NCBI GenBank assembly: GCA_013368315.1
Contig: JAACJM010000266.1
Span: 45,285 to 109,284, forward strand
From: Tetrapyrgos nigripes
Taxonomy: Eukaryota > Basidiomycota > Agaricomycetes > Agaricales > Campanellaceae
Length of the DNA: 64,000 nt
Direction of reading: 5' to 3'
Below the pieces are notes generated by a model. The model was not told the origin of the DNA. It saw only the letters and a list, made by a program, of their open reading frames with translations, and made no database searches. Positions 13,001 to 23,302 of this stretch are shown here, piece after piece; within the stretch, counting starts at the first letter, position 1, and every line of letters starts with the position of its first letter. The position numbers and the translations under genes are program-made.

Positions 13001-13986
13001 TGTGAAAGTCTGACGTAGCTGCTTCGGTTGGAAAGAGCCGACGACCGAAATGCTCCGAACGCAACTTACATCTTGACCTCCACCGTACGGTTGTCGCGAA
13101 AGCTGTCATCTCTCCAGCTCTAGGGTTTCTCTCAATTCACTACTTTGTGGATATTCTCCTTGACAAGAGCCTGCTATGACGACACTGATCCAGAATCTCG
13201 ATGCCAACATGGCGAATGCAACAAATGGAAACGTTCTTACATTTTTTCCACTTAAGTATGTGGGCTGTCTTCTATGCCATACATCTTGATGCTTAAACCT
13301 GGACTCTTGATCTTCATTTCTCAACAACACCGCTTCATTTCATGGAAAAACTTGCCTGGTAGCGTGTTGAAGAAAACGAGAATAGACATCTCTCGTTCAG
13401 ACTGTAGTTTCCCGCTCCACTGACTCTGTCTTCTCCAGCATGCAGATGACGTTGTTTTTAACCCACTGATTGGCCTTTCGCTTGCTTTTTTCCCCTCGCG
13501 TATTTTTTTTTGGAACAAGAAGCCTCGATGCTAAATATACATCAAAGTATCTCTCATACTTTTCTTAGCAACCAACAAGCCTCGCTGGTCAAAGCGATCT
13601 ATTTTTCGCGTTGTATGCATCCTCCTCTTGTTTCGCCCAATTCACCATGGACTATTATGTCTCACGAATATCTTCACTAAAGCACATTGTGCGACAGCCC
13701 CTCTGCTTTGGGTCCAATCCAAACCCTTCACTTATTGACGTCGTTCACGCCATCGAGTGTTGACGCAGTTTTCGTTCTCTCATATCGCTATAGAACCCGC
13801 CTTGACATCGGGCAAAATGCCTCATACCCAAGCACCCATTGGTCGTCCCTAGTTTCAAGCTCTCGGCTCCGTGTGTAACTAGCTTTTTGCTCGCCAAATC
13901 CATCCATAATCCATTAATGTATTGAGGAGGAAGAGTACAAAAGCTCTATGATGCAGGAGTGTTGGATCCTCAAGTGCTCAGGCATC
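7046..13986. other. Long gene-free stretch between two divergent genes
   Basis: Nearly 7 kb lie between the BCS1-like start and the laccase start. Every open frame here is short, lacks splice partners and matches no family I know. The first few hundred bases on the left must hold the BCS1 promoter (CT-rich 7200-7520), and the right end the laccase promoter. A set of diverged repeat units is annotated separately at 8072-8300. The rest looks like decayed, unclassified DNA. Confidence 0.45.
8072..8300. repeat. Diverged tandem units with a TTCATATATGCGCCTAC-like core
   Basis: Four spaced units share a core resembling CTTCATATATGCGCCTAC followed by TACTAATGGT. They begin near 8072, 8124, 8184 and 8263, with intervening spacers of 50-80 bases. 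The last one (CTTCATATATGCGCCTACTC then ATACTAATGGT) is the cleanest. Origin unknown; it may be a degraded minisatellite. Confidence 0.4.
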
Positions 13987-16169
13987 ATGAAGTTCCTAGC
14001 AGCCTCTGCTTCTGCGTCTCTCCTTGCTCTCCGTGCATTAGGTGCTACTGTCTCCACAAGAGCACCTAATGTCAAAGCTATCACTCTTGATATTGTCAAC
14101 GCACAAGGAGCGCCCGATGGCTTTCAGCGAAGTCAGTACCAAACAGTGTTTTCTCTCAACGAGGCTTGACAATTTTCTTCAGGTTTGGTCACTGCGAACG
14201 GCACCTACCCCGGTCCTACTATCGTCGCAGACATGGGTGATACCTTGGTTGTCACGGTAAACAACAGACTCGTACGTATTTCGACGTTATTTTGCTAATA
14301 TCTCCTCGGTCCTAATTTAAGTTTGCAGGACGACCCGACGATGCGTCGAAGTACTTCCATAGACTTTGATGGCATCTTCTTCTCCACGGACAACGCCTTT
14401 GAGGAGGGCACTCCTTTCGTGACAGCTTGTCCTATTGCTCCCAACGCGAGCTTCACCTACACCATTCCACTCGGCACCCAGAGTGGTACTTTCTGGTACC
14501 ACAGTCAATTGAGTGTGCAATACGTTGATGTGAGAGATTTTTCCAAATCCTATTCTATATACATGAAGACTTATTTTAATATCTTTCATAGGGCCTTCGT
14601 GGAGCCATTGTCATCAGGAGTATGTTTCTTCGTATCCTCGGATCTTGGAAACAATCTCATTCATCTTTCAATAGACCCCAACGACCCTAACATTGACTTG
14701 TACGATGTTGATGATGAATCCACGGTGAGTATCACCCATGGGCCATGGCTCCCAATATCTGATTGTCGACTTCAATTTCATAGCTCATCCAAGTCGGTGA
14801 CTGGTGGCACAACACCTCGACTTCGCTCTTGGCTGGATACGTCGCCACGGGTATCGTCCCCGTCTCCGACAGTGGTACCTTCAATGGTGTTGGTCGTTTC
14901 CAAGGTGGTCCTGAAGTCCCCTTCGCCGTTGTCAACGTCGAAGCTGGCAAGCGCTACCGTTTCCGTATCATCAACGTCTCAGCCCGTAACGTCTTCACCA
15001 TGTCTGTTGACAGCCACAACTTGACTGTACGTTGTTGTTGACTTTTTTTTGATTATTGGCGAGACTGGTACTTACCACCAAACACTGCATACATCAGATC
15101 ATTGAGACTGACGGCGTCGCAACCGTACCTCTGACCGTCAATCAAGTCGAGATGCTCGCAGGTCAACGTTACTCCGTCGTCCTCGAGGCCAACCAGCCCG
15201 TCGACAACTACTGGTTCAATGCTCCATTTGTTGGCGGTGACCCCACTCGTAACCTTAACCGTCAGTGTCTCATAAGCCGTCTTTTGTCATAGCCTTACTA
15301 AATGCGATGAACAGAGAACGCTACCCTCTCTCGTGGTATCTTGAGATACGTCGGTGCACCCGACGCTGAGCCTACCGCCCCCATGAGTCTTGGAAGCGGA
15401 ACCGCTCTGGTTGAAGCCAATCTCCGTGTAAGTGCTACAAACTTTTTCATAAGACATTTTCACTGACATTTCTTGGACGAATAGCCCGTTGAAGCCAAGC
15501 CTGCACCCGAACCCGATATGAACATCACCCTCAACCTCGTCGTTGTAAGTTACATTATTCTCACTTCATCAACCATTTTTCTGACGGTGATAACCTTCTT
15601 TAGACCACTGGCAAGGCTCAATGGAACGTTAACAACGTCTCCTACCTCTCACCTGAGGTTCCTACTCTCGTGAAGATCCTCGACGGTGCAAACAGCTCTG
15701 CCGACTTCAATGTAACTGAGAACACTTTCATCTTGCCCGCCAACGCAACCATCCAGGTTACGTTCCCTCCCAACGACGATGACGAGGCCCATCCATTCCA
15801 CTTGCACGGAAACAACTTCTTCGTAGTCAAGAGTAACAGTTCCGATGAGGTCAACACTGAGAACCCTATTCGTCGTGATGTGCGTACATTCTTATCGGGG
15901 TTTCTTCCTCATGAAATGAGATGAGATACTAATGGCGCTTATGACTTTTGTAGGTCAGCGGTGTCGGTGCTGCTGGAACGATTCTTCGGTTCAGGACAGA
16001 CAGACCCGGACCCTGGTTCTTCCACTGCCACATCTTCTGGCACATGCAAGCCGGTCTTGCGACAGTCATGGCGTCGGGTCTTGATGATATTCGTGCCGAG
16101 GATCACCCTAATGCTGCTTGGGAAGCTCTTTGCCCGGCTTACGATGCTTTGCCTACTGAATTGCAATAG
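13987..16169 (+). CDS. Laccase-type multicopper oxidase paralog with degenerate trinuclear copper site
   Basis: Eleven exons (13987-14131, 14183-14271, 14329-14529, 14592-14619, 14675-14724, 14784-15026, 15098-15260, 15315-15427, 15485-15544, 15604-15879, 15954-16169) join in phase to 527 residues, a normal laccase length. An N-terminal signal peptide (about residues 1-20) indicates secretion. Three cupredoxin domains are present. Copper regions: L1, normally HWHG, reads DFDG at 90-93; L2, normally HSH...C, reads HSQ at 136-138 with Val at 144; L3 HPFHLHG is intact at 427-433; L4 HCHIFWH is intact at 480-486, with Leu491 as the type-1 axial position. So the type-1 site is complete, but three of the eight trinuclear ligands (Trametes His64, His66, His111) are gone. 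ACPI (about 112-115) and the C-terminal LCPAYD keep the Cys85-Cys488-type disulfide. The frame is intact, all introns are canonical and there is no decay, so it is probably expressed. A laccase phenol/O2 reaction is unlikely; the role is unknown. Confidence 0.93.
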
Positions 16170-16689
16170 GCGCGCAGAATCTAGTCAAAGGGTCGCTCCT
16201 ATGTAAATTATTGTGATGGATGGACTGTAATCATTGCATACTCTCCTTCATACCGGGTTTCTCCCTGTACTTCTAGTCTTATTCTTTCTGAATATCAATG
16301 CAATAAAGTTTATTTTCACGTATACAAGCTGCAGACATGTGAAGACGCACCTTGGGCGGCGTTGCATATTTCCAAGATCTCTGTGCAAACTTAAATTTCG
16401 GATTTTTCAGTGCCATTTTTGCTCGCCCGGGTCTACTCCATATGGGACCGATTTGAGGCCGAACAGCCATATGGAGCAGCTCTGGCGCCGAGCATAAATT
16501 CGTCATTTATGTTTGCCAAAGAGATCTTTCCAAATAAGGATTGCCGCCAAGGTGACGCGTCTCGACGCGCCTCGACGTGTTCCATCAGCTGATACGCGTA
16601 TTTGACAACGTGACTCCAAAAAAAATAAAATTTGCTTCGCGAATCTAATCGATCCTGTTTCGCTACTTCTACTCTTCTCAATTAAAACA
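16170..16689. other. Intergenic region between laccase paralog and TSR2
   Basis: Holds the laccase 3' UTR (AT-rich to about 16330) and the presumed TSR2 promoter. No gene seen. Confidence 0.5.
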
Positions 16690-17262
16690 ATGGATGCGGA
16701 CACACCACGACCTTCATCTGTTCTCTTTGCCCGAGGAGTTATCGCACGACTTGCTATCTGGTCCACACTGCGAGTCGCTGTCTTGGAAAACTGGGGCGGT
16801 CCTGGTGCTGCCGAAAAACGAACATGGCTTACTGGAATCATCGTGGATGCCTTTGAGGAACAATCTCCCGTACCGGATGACCAGTATATCGAAGAACTGC
16901 TCCTCCAGGTTATGCAAGACGAATACGAGGTCTCTGTTGAGGATGGAAGTGCTGAGAGTGTAGCTGTGGATATTGTAAGGATATGGGAGGAGGCGTCGTC
17001 TGGGAAGCAGGATTTAGTGTTGAAATTTGAAGATTTAGCGGAGAAACTGAAGGATAAGAAGCCGGTGGTTGAGCAGCAAGTGGTAGGAGGTGAGGAAGTG
17101 GAAGGGGAAGATGAAAATGACGACGAAGACGAAGACGAGTCCAGTGAGGATGGCATGGATGAGGATGAGCCGGTTCCTCAGCTCATGGAACGTCCGAAAA
17201 GAAGTGAGCCGGAGGTGGACGAAGATGGCTTTACGCTGGTCAAAGGAAAGGGAAGGAAGTGA
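16690..17262 (+). CDS. TSR2: Pre-rRNA-processing protein TSR2 (WGG domain)
   Basis: A single-exon frame of 190 residues. The N-terminal half is the Tsr2/WGG domain: a helical start (VLFARGVIARLAIWSTLRVA) runs straight into the signature ENWGG at about residues 34-38. The C-terminal half is strongly acidic (runs of Glu/Asp at about 130-165) and ends in a basic GFTLVKGKGRK segment that is also typical of the family. In yeast, Tsr2 is the escortin that takes ribosomal protein eS26 from its importin and guards it until it enters the pre-40S particle; it acts in the nucleus and pre-ribosome. Length and domain order match the family (about 170-220 residues). Neighbours are unrelated, as usual for fungi. 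Confidence 0.9.
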   Translation: MDADTPRPSSVLFARGVIARLAIWSTLRVAVLENWGGPGAAEKRTWLTGIIVDAFEEQSPVPDDQYIEELLLQVMQDEYEVSVEDGSAESVAVDIVRIWEEASSGKQDLVLKFEDLAEKLKDKKPVVEQQVVGGEEVEGEDENDDEDEDESSEDGMDEDEPVPQLMERPKRSEPEVDEDGFTLVKGKGRK

Positions 17263-17782
17263 TCTTTTGTATGTCTACCACTCGCTCACTTTTGAGCCAA
17301 GGAGCCTCATCAACCCTTCTAGTGGTCTTGGATTGTTGCTTGATGTATCAACTCTTTGGATAACTTTTAGTGATACCATTTTTCTTTCAGGATCCAGAAT
17401 TCCCAAACACCATCAAGGCCCACCTCGAGAACCAATCGTTATACGGTGCACATGGGATTCTGACTAATTGGCAACTGAGTTCCCATGACTCAAGCCTTCC
17501 TTGGCGCCTTGGCGCCTTTGAATCTTTTTCCTGTCTTCCTTGACAATCTCCTCATACTACTAAGACTTCCCGTTATTCCTTTATAGTTGGCCCGCGAATC
17601 ATTCTATACATTACTGTCCTAATGAGTACCGTGTGGAGGAAAACAGAAAGAAAATACAAGCCGAAATGAGAGTACTGTGATTAGTCACGAAGCAGAGATA
17701 CAACTGAGAATGAAGTCTTGTGGTGGTACAAAATGAACTCAAACCTACACGACTAACTGTATGCGAAGAAAAAGAGAAAAGT
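17263..17782. other. Intergenic region between convergent TSR2 and the GRGG-motif gene
   Basis: 3' flanks of two convergent genes; no gene seen. Confidence 0.5.
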
Positions 17783-20021
17783 CTACTTGAGCATGCGCAG
17801 AGAATGAATCACGTCTTGCATATCACTCCTATTCCACTGCCCACTCCATCCATGCTCAGCCCTTGACTGACTAGTCGTCGGTCTCTTATCGTAATGATAC
17901 CTGGGGAACGTATTCGTAGTACCGTAGTCCATAAAAGGAGAATCTGGTCGGATGAACTGTGCAGAATTTATCGTCTCTGCACGGGTTAAACCGGTCTTTG
18001 AAGGAGGCGCTATCGGAGGTGCAGGCGAGGGAGTCGGAATGCTTTTCACCCTGCTACGTACTGGTACGACTGAGACGTGTAGATGGTCAGGTTGAGGTTG
18101 AGGTGGCGGCGGCGGGTCCAGATCCAATGTACTTGGATTCCGAACCTGAAGTATGTGTAAATCATCTTTGGACCCCGTTGATATAAACATGGAACCTCGA
18201 GCAGAGAACACCATCGGAGAGACGGGTTCACCTGGTGAATGGGATGTTTCGGGGATGATAGGTGTGAGATCTAGCGAGGGCTGTGGTGTGAACAGCGACT
18301 GCGAGTCGCCTTCATAATCATCTGTGGTGGCCGTGTCACCATTCAGACTACTCGTATACTCTGATAATGAGTAATCATCTCCTGGTGACGATGGCGCTGG
18401 TACAGGCGATGACCGTAACAGTACCAATCCTGTACCAGCGTCTACCAGCGATGGAGTTGCTTTTCTTTTCCATGGAGGCTGAGGTGATGGAGGGCGGTCC
18501 GCAAAAATGATGGATGATACAGGAGTTAGGGAGCCGTCATTCGAGTCTGACTTTTCAGAATCATACTTGTTATCGGCCCAACACCGTTCCGAGTCCTCAT
18601 CGTCTCCTCCGTCGAGCACAATGCTGTCCGTACGAATGAAAGACGAAAGGGTAGACAAGGGTAAACTGGCGCGCCGGTAGTAACGTATGGAATCTTCATC
18701 AACCAAGCTGTCCTGATGACTTTTGATGGAAGGATGATGATCACGGGCGAGTTGATCGGGAATTGTTGGGACCACGATCCCTAACGCCCGCTCGGCTTTA
18801 CTTGGAGCTGAGAGTACGTTGTGTGTGTATCCTCGTGTCCCTGGTTGTGGGAGTGGTAGTGGTACAGAATTAGGAGTCGACGCTGATGAGATGGAATATG
18901 AATCGGAATCAAGGGGGGAGGTGTATGATAGCGATGGAGTATATGGTGATGATAAAGAAGCTTGTGTTGGTGTTGGGGGACCTGAATGAATAGGGGAGAG
19001 TGTCGATGATGATGCTTGGGGATGAGGATTGGATGAAGAGAAACTGGTGGATATAGCGGGACGGCGAGGAGTGGAAGAGGATGGTACATGCGAAGACGAG
19101 GAACCTGCTTCCATAAGCGGAGAAACGTCTATCGAATTCGTAGCCGTCTTGGATCTGCGCCTGCCCTTCCACTTCACTTTCAATGCAGCAATTGATTTCA
19201 TCCCTGCCTCGCTTGAGCCTGAGTTGGACGTTAATGTTACGCGTGGACGAGATCCTGCACCTCCTCTTCCTCCTACTCGGACTCTTGGTTTCGGGTCTAG
19301 AGCTGTCGTACCTCTAATCGAGGAAAAGATGGTAAGGAAGCTTTAGTGGTGATAGTAGTATTAGAAGGAGGAACAGCAGGCACGGGCTGTGATGGTAAAA
19401 ATGGCACCCGGTGTTTTGAGCCATAGCCTCCTCTTCCCACGACACGGGCGACACGCTCTTTTGGAGTTGTTGGTTGAGTAACGCACGCGTTAGAAGAATG
19501 ATCGTCATGTTGGACATCCGTAGTGCTTGATGACTCCCACGCGGAACTAGTGGATTCGGTGGTGGCGGGCTTTTTCTGGCGTGGACGAGAACCCCGACCT
19601 CCTCTTCCGACGACTCTCACAGAGTCAGGATTGTTGCTTGAGTTTTGAGATGAAGAACCGGAGATACTCGTAACTGTGGTCCCTGCACGTTGTAGCGGCG
19701 TGTCTTCTCCAAAAAGAGGAAGAGGATCATTAGATTAGTATCTCTGATCAAACGGACACTGGGGCACGTACGACTGATTTCATCAGGCCTTGGATGAATG
19801 GTTTCCACCGTATCAGACCGGGAAAGTGACAAACGTCTGAACAGGGAAAAAGAGGCGTTTGGCATGTTGGAATGAATGGTCAAAGCGTTGTTACTGTCAT
19901 GTTCTTTACGGCTCGACAAGACACTCTCAATATCGGCGGATAAGCTGGAGGATCTACTACGTCCGAATAGCGAATTGTAGGGTGTAGAAGGAGGAGACAG
20001 GTTGTGCAAATTTGTAGCCAT
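17783..20021 (-). CDS. GRGG-motif, Ser/Pro-rich protein of unknown function
   Basis: Start ATG at 20021. Exon 1 is 20021-19772; exon 2 begins at 19706 (intron donor GTACGT) and the last long exon runs from about 19310 to the stop at 17783. Between roughly 19300 and 19400 the frame changes by one base; I could not find an intron with consistent phase there, so an unusual junction or a base error remains open. Three copies of a small motif recur: VVGRGGRGSRPR, VVGRGGYGSKHR and VGGRGGAGSRPR. They resemble the GRGGAGN motif of the fungal DUF3602 family. The remaining protein (about 470 residues after a conserved-looking KVKWKGRRRSK) is Ser/Pro-rich, apparently disordered, and ends LRMLK. No membrane helix or catalytic motif is visible. 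Confidence 0.6.
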
Positions 20022-21639
20022 GTTCCGCGTAATTTTAGGAATTGGGGCGCTGTCCGAGTCAGCCTGGTGAATAGGGGCACTAGAATCTTAAAACCCGGAA
20101 AGAATGGGGTAGGATATGTAGCGAGCTGAGACCCGACCTCTAGGAAGGAATGGAAGTGGGAGAAAAAATGCTACGCTGGCCGCTCAGGCAAGGTCAAGTA
20201 TGTATATATGTTTTCAAGGATCTTAAATAGGCGACTGATATCGGAACAATCCCTCATCGACCAACCCCACGACTTACCGGTAAAACCCTTGCACTCTAGC
20301 CTCCAGCATCCTATTGGCTATAGAAGAAAATCTGTTGTGAATGATGGAACGAGCTGAGCTTTGACGATCAAATTCGAAGCACTTCCAGCACTCACGAGAA
20401 GATGAAGGAAGGAGTTGAGCCATTGAAGACTCGGACGATTTGGACGCCAGTTGGTGCCTGACGGTAATAGCGTTGTTGGGATGAGAAGAAAATAGGGTTT
20501 ATTTGGCATGAGAGCGGATGCCAAAACAACGCTCTTATGGTTACAACGTCATACGACGGTCGTTCCTTAACACAAATTCCAGACAAGGCTACGAGACAGC
20601 GTCACTTCCTACTCTGTGGAATTTGAATGCGTAGCTTTCTTTTTTTGACTCAGGTTTTCCTGGTCGGTTCGTGATATCGGAATCCAACACGTTGTCAAAT
20701 TGCTGCAAGTTGGCTGGAATGAAGGATCCATGAAGTGAAGTGCGTTTTAAGGTGATCAAATCCTCAGGCAGCCCGTTGAACGTACCCCTTGTCAAAGCCT
20801 CATAAGTTACCATTGTCTCGCAGATGCGGCCGCAGAATTTTGGACAGGGCAAGCATCTTGCTGAACGACGATGATCTTGGGACCCCTAACTCACTTGAAG
20901 AGCAGGGTCACCTTGGCTTGCCAGGTCCCTGGCAGCAACGGTAGCTACTATACTGTGGTGCAAGTAAATCCTACATCCGTGTTCTCTTCTTCCTTTAGAT
21001 GCTTAAGCAAGACTCCTCGGCGCTCTATGTATCATGATCTTTGAAATCCCCATCAAGTCTCAAGCTCTCAGGTCTGCCAAAAACTCCTCAAGATTAGACA
21101 TTCAAAGATAATGGAGTCTCCCGGTCAACGATTGATCCACCACTGGAACAAGCAAACCTTTCGCATCACCATCACTGCACATCGCAACGCTGACATCACT
21201 ACCCTTCTTCATCATAAGCTCATAATTCGAAAGGAGAAAAACGTTCTCGCGGCCTGTCTCTCGATTTCTATCGGTAGAGATAAGCGGATAAGTTAAGTAT
21301 GTGTCTATGTGTCGTCGACGGTCGGTTGATACTTGGATAATTTCCTGTTACTAATTAGTGCCATGTTTTTAGCACTCATCAGCCACCTGTTTTCAACCCC
21401 ATCCCTTCGTTAAAATCATAGTGTAAAAGCCATCTCTTTGATGATGTCCTTCAAACGTCAAGACTCAACCTATCTATATCTCTCTTTGGGTGTTTCTTCC
21501 GTCTGTAGTACCCACTCTCTGTACCGGGAGGTATCACTGAGGAAGTACATTCGAGGACCCGGATGCTTCGTCACTATCTTGTCCTAGTGGGCTAATACAT
21601 CATTTCTAATGATCGTTATTACTGTCTGTCTACGAGAGA
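20022..21639. other. Intergenic region upstream of the GRGG-motif gene
   Basis: Contains the promoter of the minus-strand gene near 20022-20300. No convincing gene; short frames only. Confidence 0.45.
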
Positions 21640-22240
21640 CTAGTGGAGAACGCAGACTATCGTCGAGCTATCACTGCTCTCTTTTTCGGTAGACATGTGT
21701 TCGCTGTGGCTCGATTTGGTTGGATGAAATATAATCTTCCAAGAGAGCGAAGGGTATGTCGCTTCTGCCAAGGTATCTGTGGAGACTCCAGAACATGCTG
21801 CTCTCCAGTGTCTGGCAGAAAATCTTTTGCGGGAAACAATAAAAGCTGTCAAAAGCTGGGAAATCCCTACAATTCTTACAAGCTAATCTGCACTACATTG
21901 GTTCAAAAAGATGTTGTTTGACTGGGATGTTATAGGGCTATGTGCTAAGTACGTGTATGAGATCTCCGTTCACTGGGCAAACACTAGAATGTTTATTGCG
22001 CCAGAGGAGACCATAGAGCGCTAATACCATTGATATGCTTGTTCTGGCGGAACGAATGCCCTGCCGCCTTCTGTGTAGGTGCGTGATTCGGCTCGGAAAG
22101 TCTTTACAGGCGACTGCGCGTAGGAGGACTCCCTCGCCCTTGTAACATCATGTCATCGATTAGATGACTACGCAACGCCACCCCGCTGGGTCCTGAAGGG
22201 GCCACTTGGTGTGTATCTATCTATCTATTTGATCAGGAGG
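21640..22240 (+). mobile_element. 3' remnant of a LINE (non-LTR retrotransposon)
   Basis: From 21643 the plus strand reads YRRAITALFFGRH, then PRERRVCRFCQG. After a one-base frame change near 21770 it continues VETPEHAALQCLAENLLRE. Together this is the region after the reverse transcriptase of LINEs (the C-x2-C...H...C knuckle, read here as CRFC then EH then C), where fungal and animal elements show R-E-R-x-C-x-x-C. The reverse transcriptase itself is missing upstream. A (TCTA)n run at about 22211-22230 may be the element's simple-repeat tail. It is clearly dead: truncated and frameshifted. Confidence 0.6.
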
Positions 22241-22848
22241 CTCAGGTAAACATGCACGCGTGAAGTGGTTTTCCTCCGAATTCCGTTCCAGCCTAGTCAA
22301 ACTTTCATCACTGCGTGGCCTTGAGCTTGGTCTTGGAAGTTGGAACAACGTAGTTGTCAAGATCTCGATACTACCATTGCCGTTGGTGGACAGAGTCGGC
22401 CGCGGATGGAAGCATAGACTTCATCACTAACAGCGATGGGTTCTTAGGTGACATGTAATTAATTAGACGTCCACAAACTTCAAGCCAGCTCGTCAAAATA
22501 ACTCAGCTTATCAATCAGAGAAATGTCCTTGAAATGGACTACGAGTTTTGTTTTCGGTCTTGCTCACATCTATGCCCTAGTTCTGGAAGTGTTCAAAGGA
22601 ATGTCATATGGTTCTTGCTTTGATGTTAACGCTCCCGCTCTTGTGAAGGTTCAGGCGCTTCACAGCTTCTGCAGTGTCTTCGACGCTTCTTTGTGGGTCC
22701 ACACAACGTACTATAGGGCAAGCTTGATTCAAATTTGTATTTCAGAGCTCAGGGTGATCCAAAACGTGGAACGCAGCTCTGATCGCCGTTTGTTCGCTGT
22801 ATTTGGGGCTCCACATCCTCTAGCCAGAATGTCGACACCAGAATTCGA

Positions 22849-22884
22849 TGAAGGGGGTGTGGGCCAGCGCTGAAGCGTGGCGAA
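22849..22884 (+). repeat. Dispersed repeat block A, copy 1
   Basis: The core GGGGGTGTGGGCCAG, followed by GCTGAAGCGTGGCGAA, is found again at 50922-50957 with three or four changes. Confidence 0.6.
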
Positions 22885-23109
22885 AACGAGTCCGGTGAGG
22901 TCAAAAATGCTAGACTACACACTGTCCAGTAAAGATAGTCAATGAAAAATGTGTATACTGCTGGTTCAATTTCTGAGAAAAGTACTGTAGAGTGTAGATC
23001 ATTTTGTAGCATTAAATCAGAGCTATGAGCAATATACATGTAAAGAAGAGACAGCGCATTAGAGCTCTCTATAAACTCAAAGGAATGGAGTACCATACAA
23101 GAATAGACA

Positions 23110-23190
23110 GACGGGGAAAATCGGGACAAACTCAACATAGCCACACGCGGAAACGCAGTGTTAAGAACTCGTCCTCATTCTTCGGCCTCG
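23110..23190 (+). repeat. Dispersed repeat block B, copy 1
   Basis: Contains CATAGCCACACGCGGAAA followed within 30 bases by a CTCATTC...TTCGGCCTCGTAA stretch. The same order recurs at about 52950-53038. In one frame both read HSHTRK-x-SVKN. Confidence 0.6.
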
Positions 23191-23302
23191 TAATTCGAAA
23201 CCTTATAAACGCCTTCCCACCTGATCACCTCAGGAACGTGAATTTGAAATGTCACATAAGTACAACCTGTCTCAGTGTCTGAGACCTAGGCATTCTACCA
23301 CC

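Larger units (their letters stand above)
22241..23302. other. Gene-poor DNA with two dispersed-repeat blocks
   Basis: A 116-codon frame (22523-22873) exists but has no recognisable domain. The two repeat blocks at 22849-22884 and 23110-23190 recur near 50.9 and 53.0 kb and are listed separately. Confidence 0.4.

Noticed and set aside
13987..16169. Reading the odd laccase as a pseudogene
   Set aside because: All eleven exons keep phase, splice sites are canonical, and the other copper motifs and one disulfide are intact.
22523..22873. A 116-codon frame in repeat-rich DNA
   Set aside because: Its end overlaps dispersed repeat block A, and the rest has no family resemblance.
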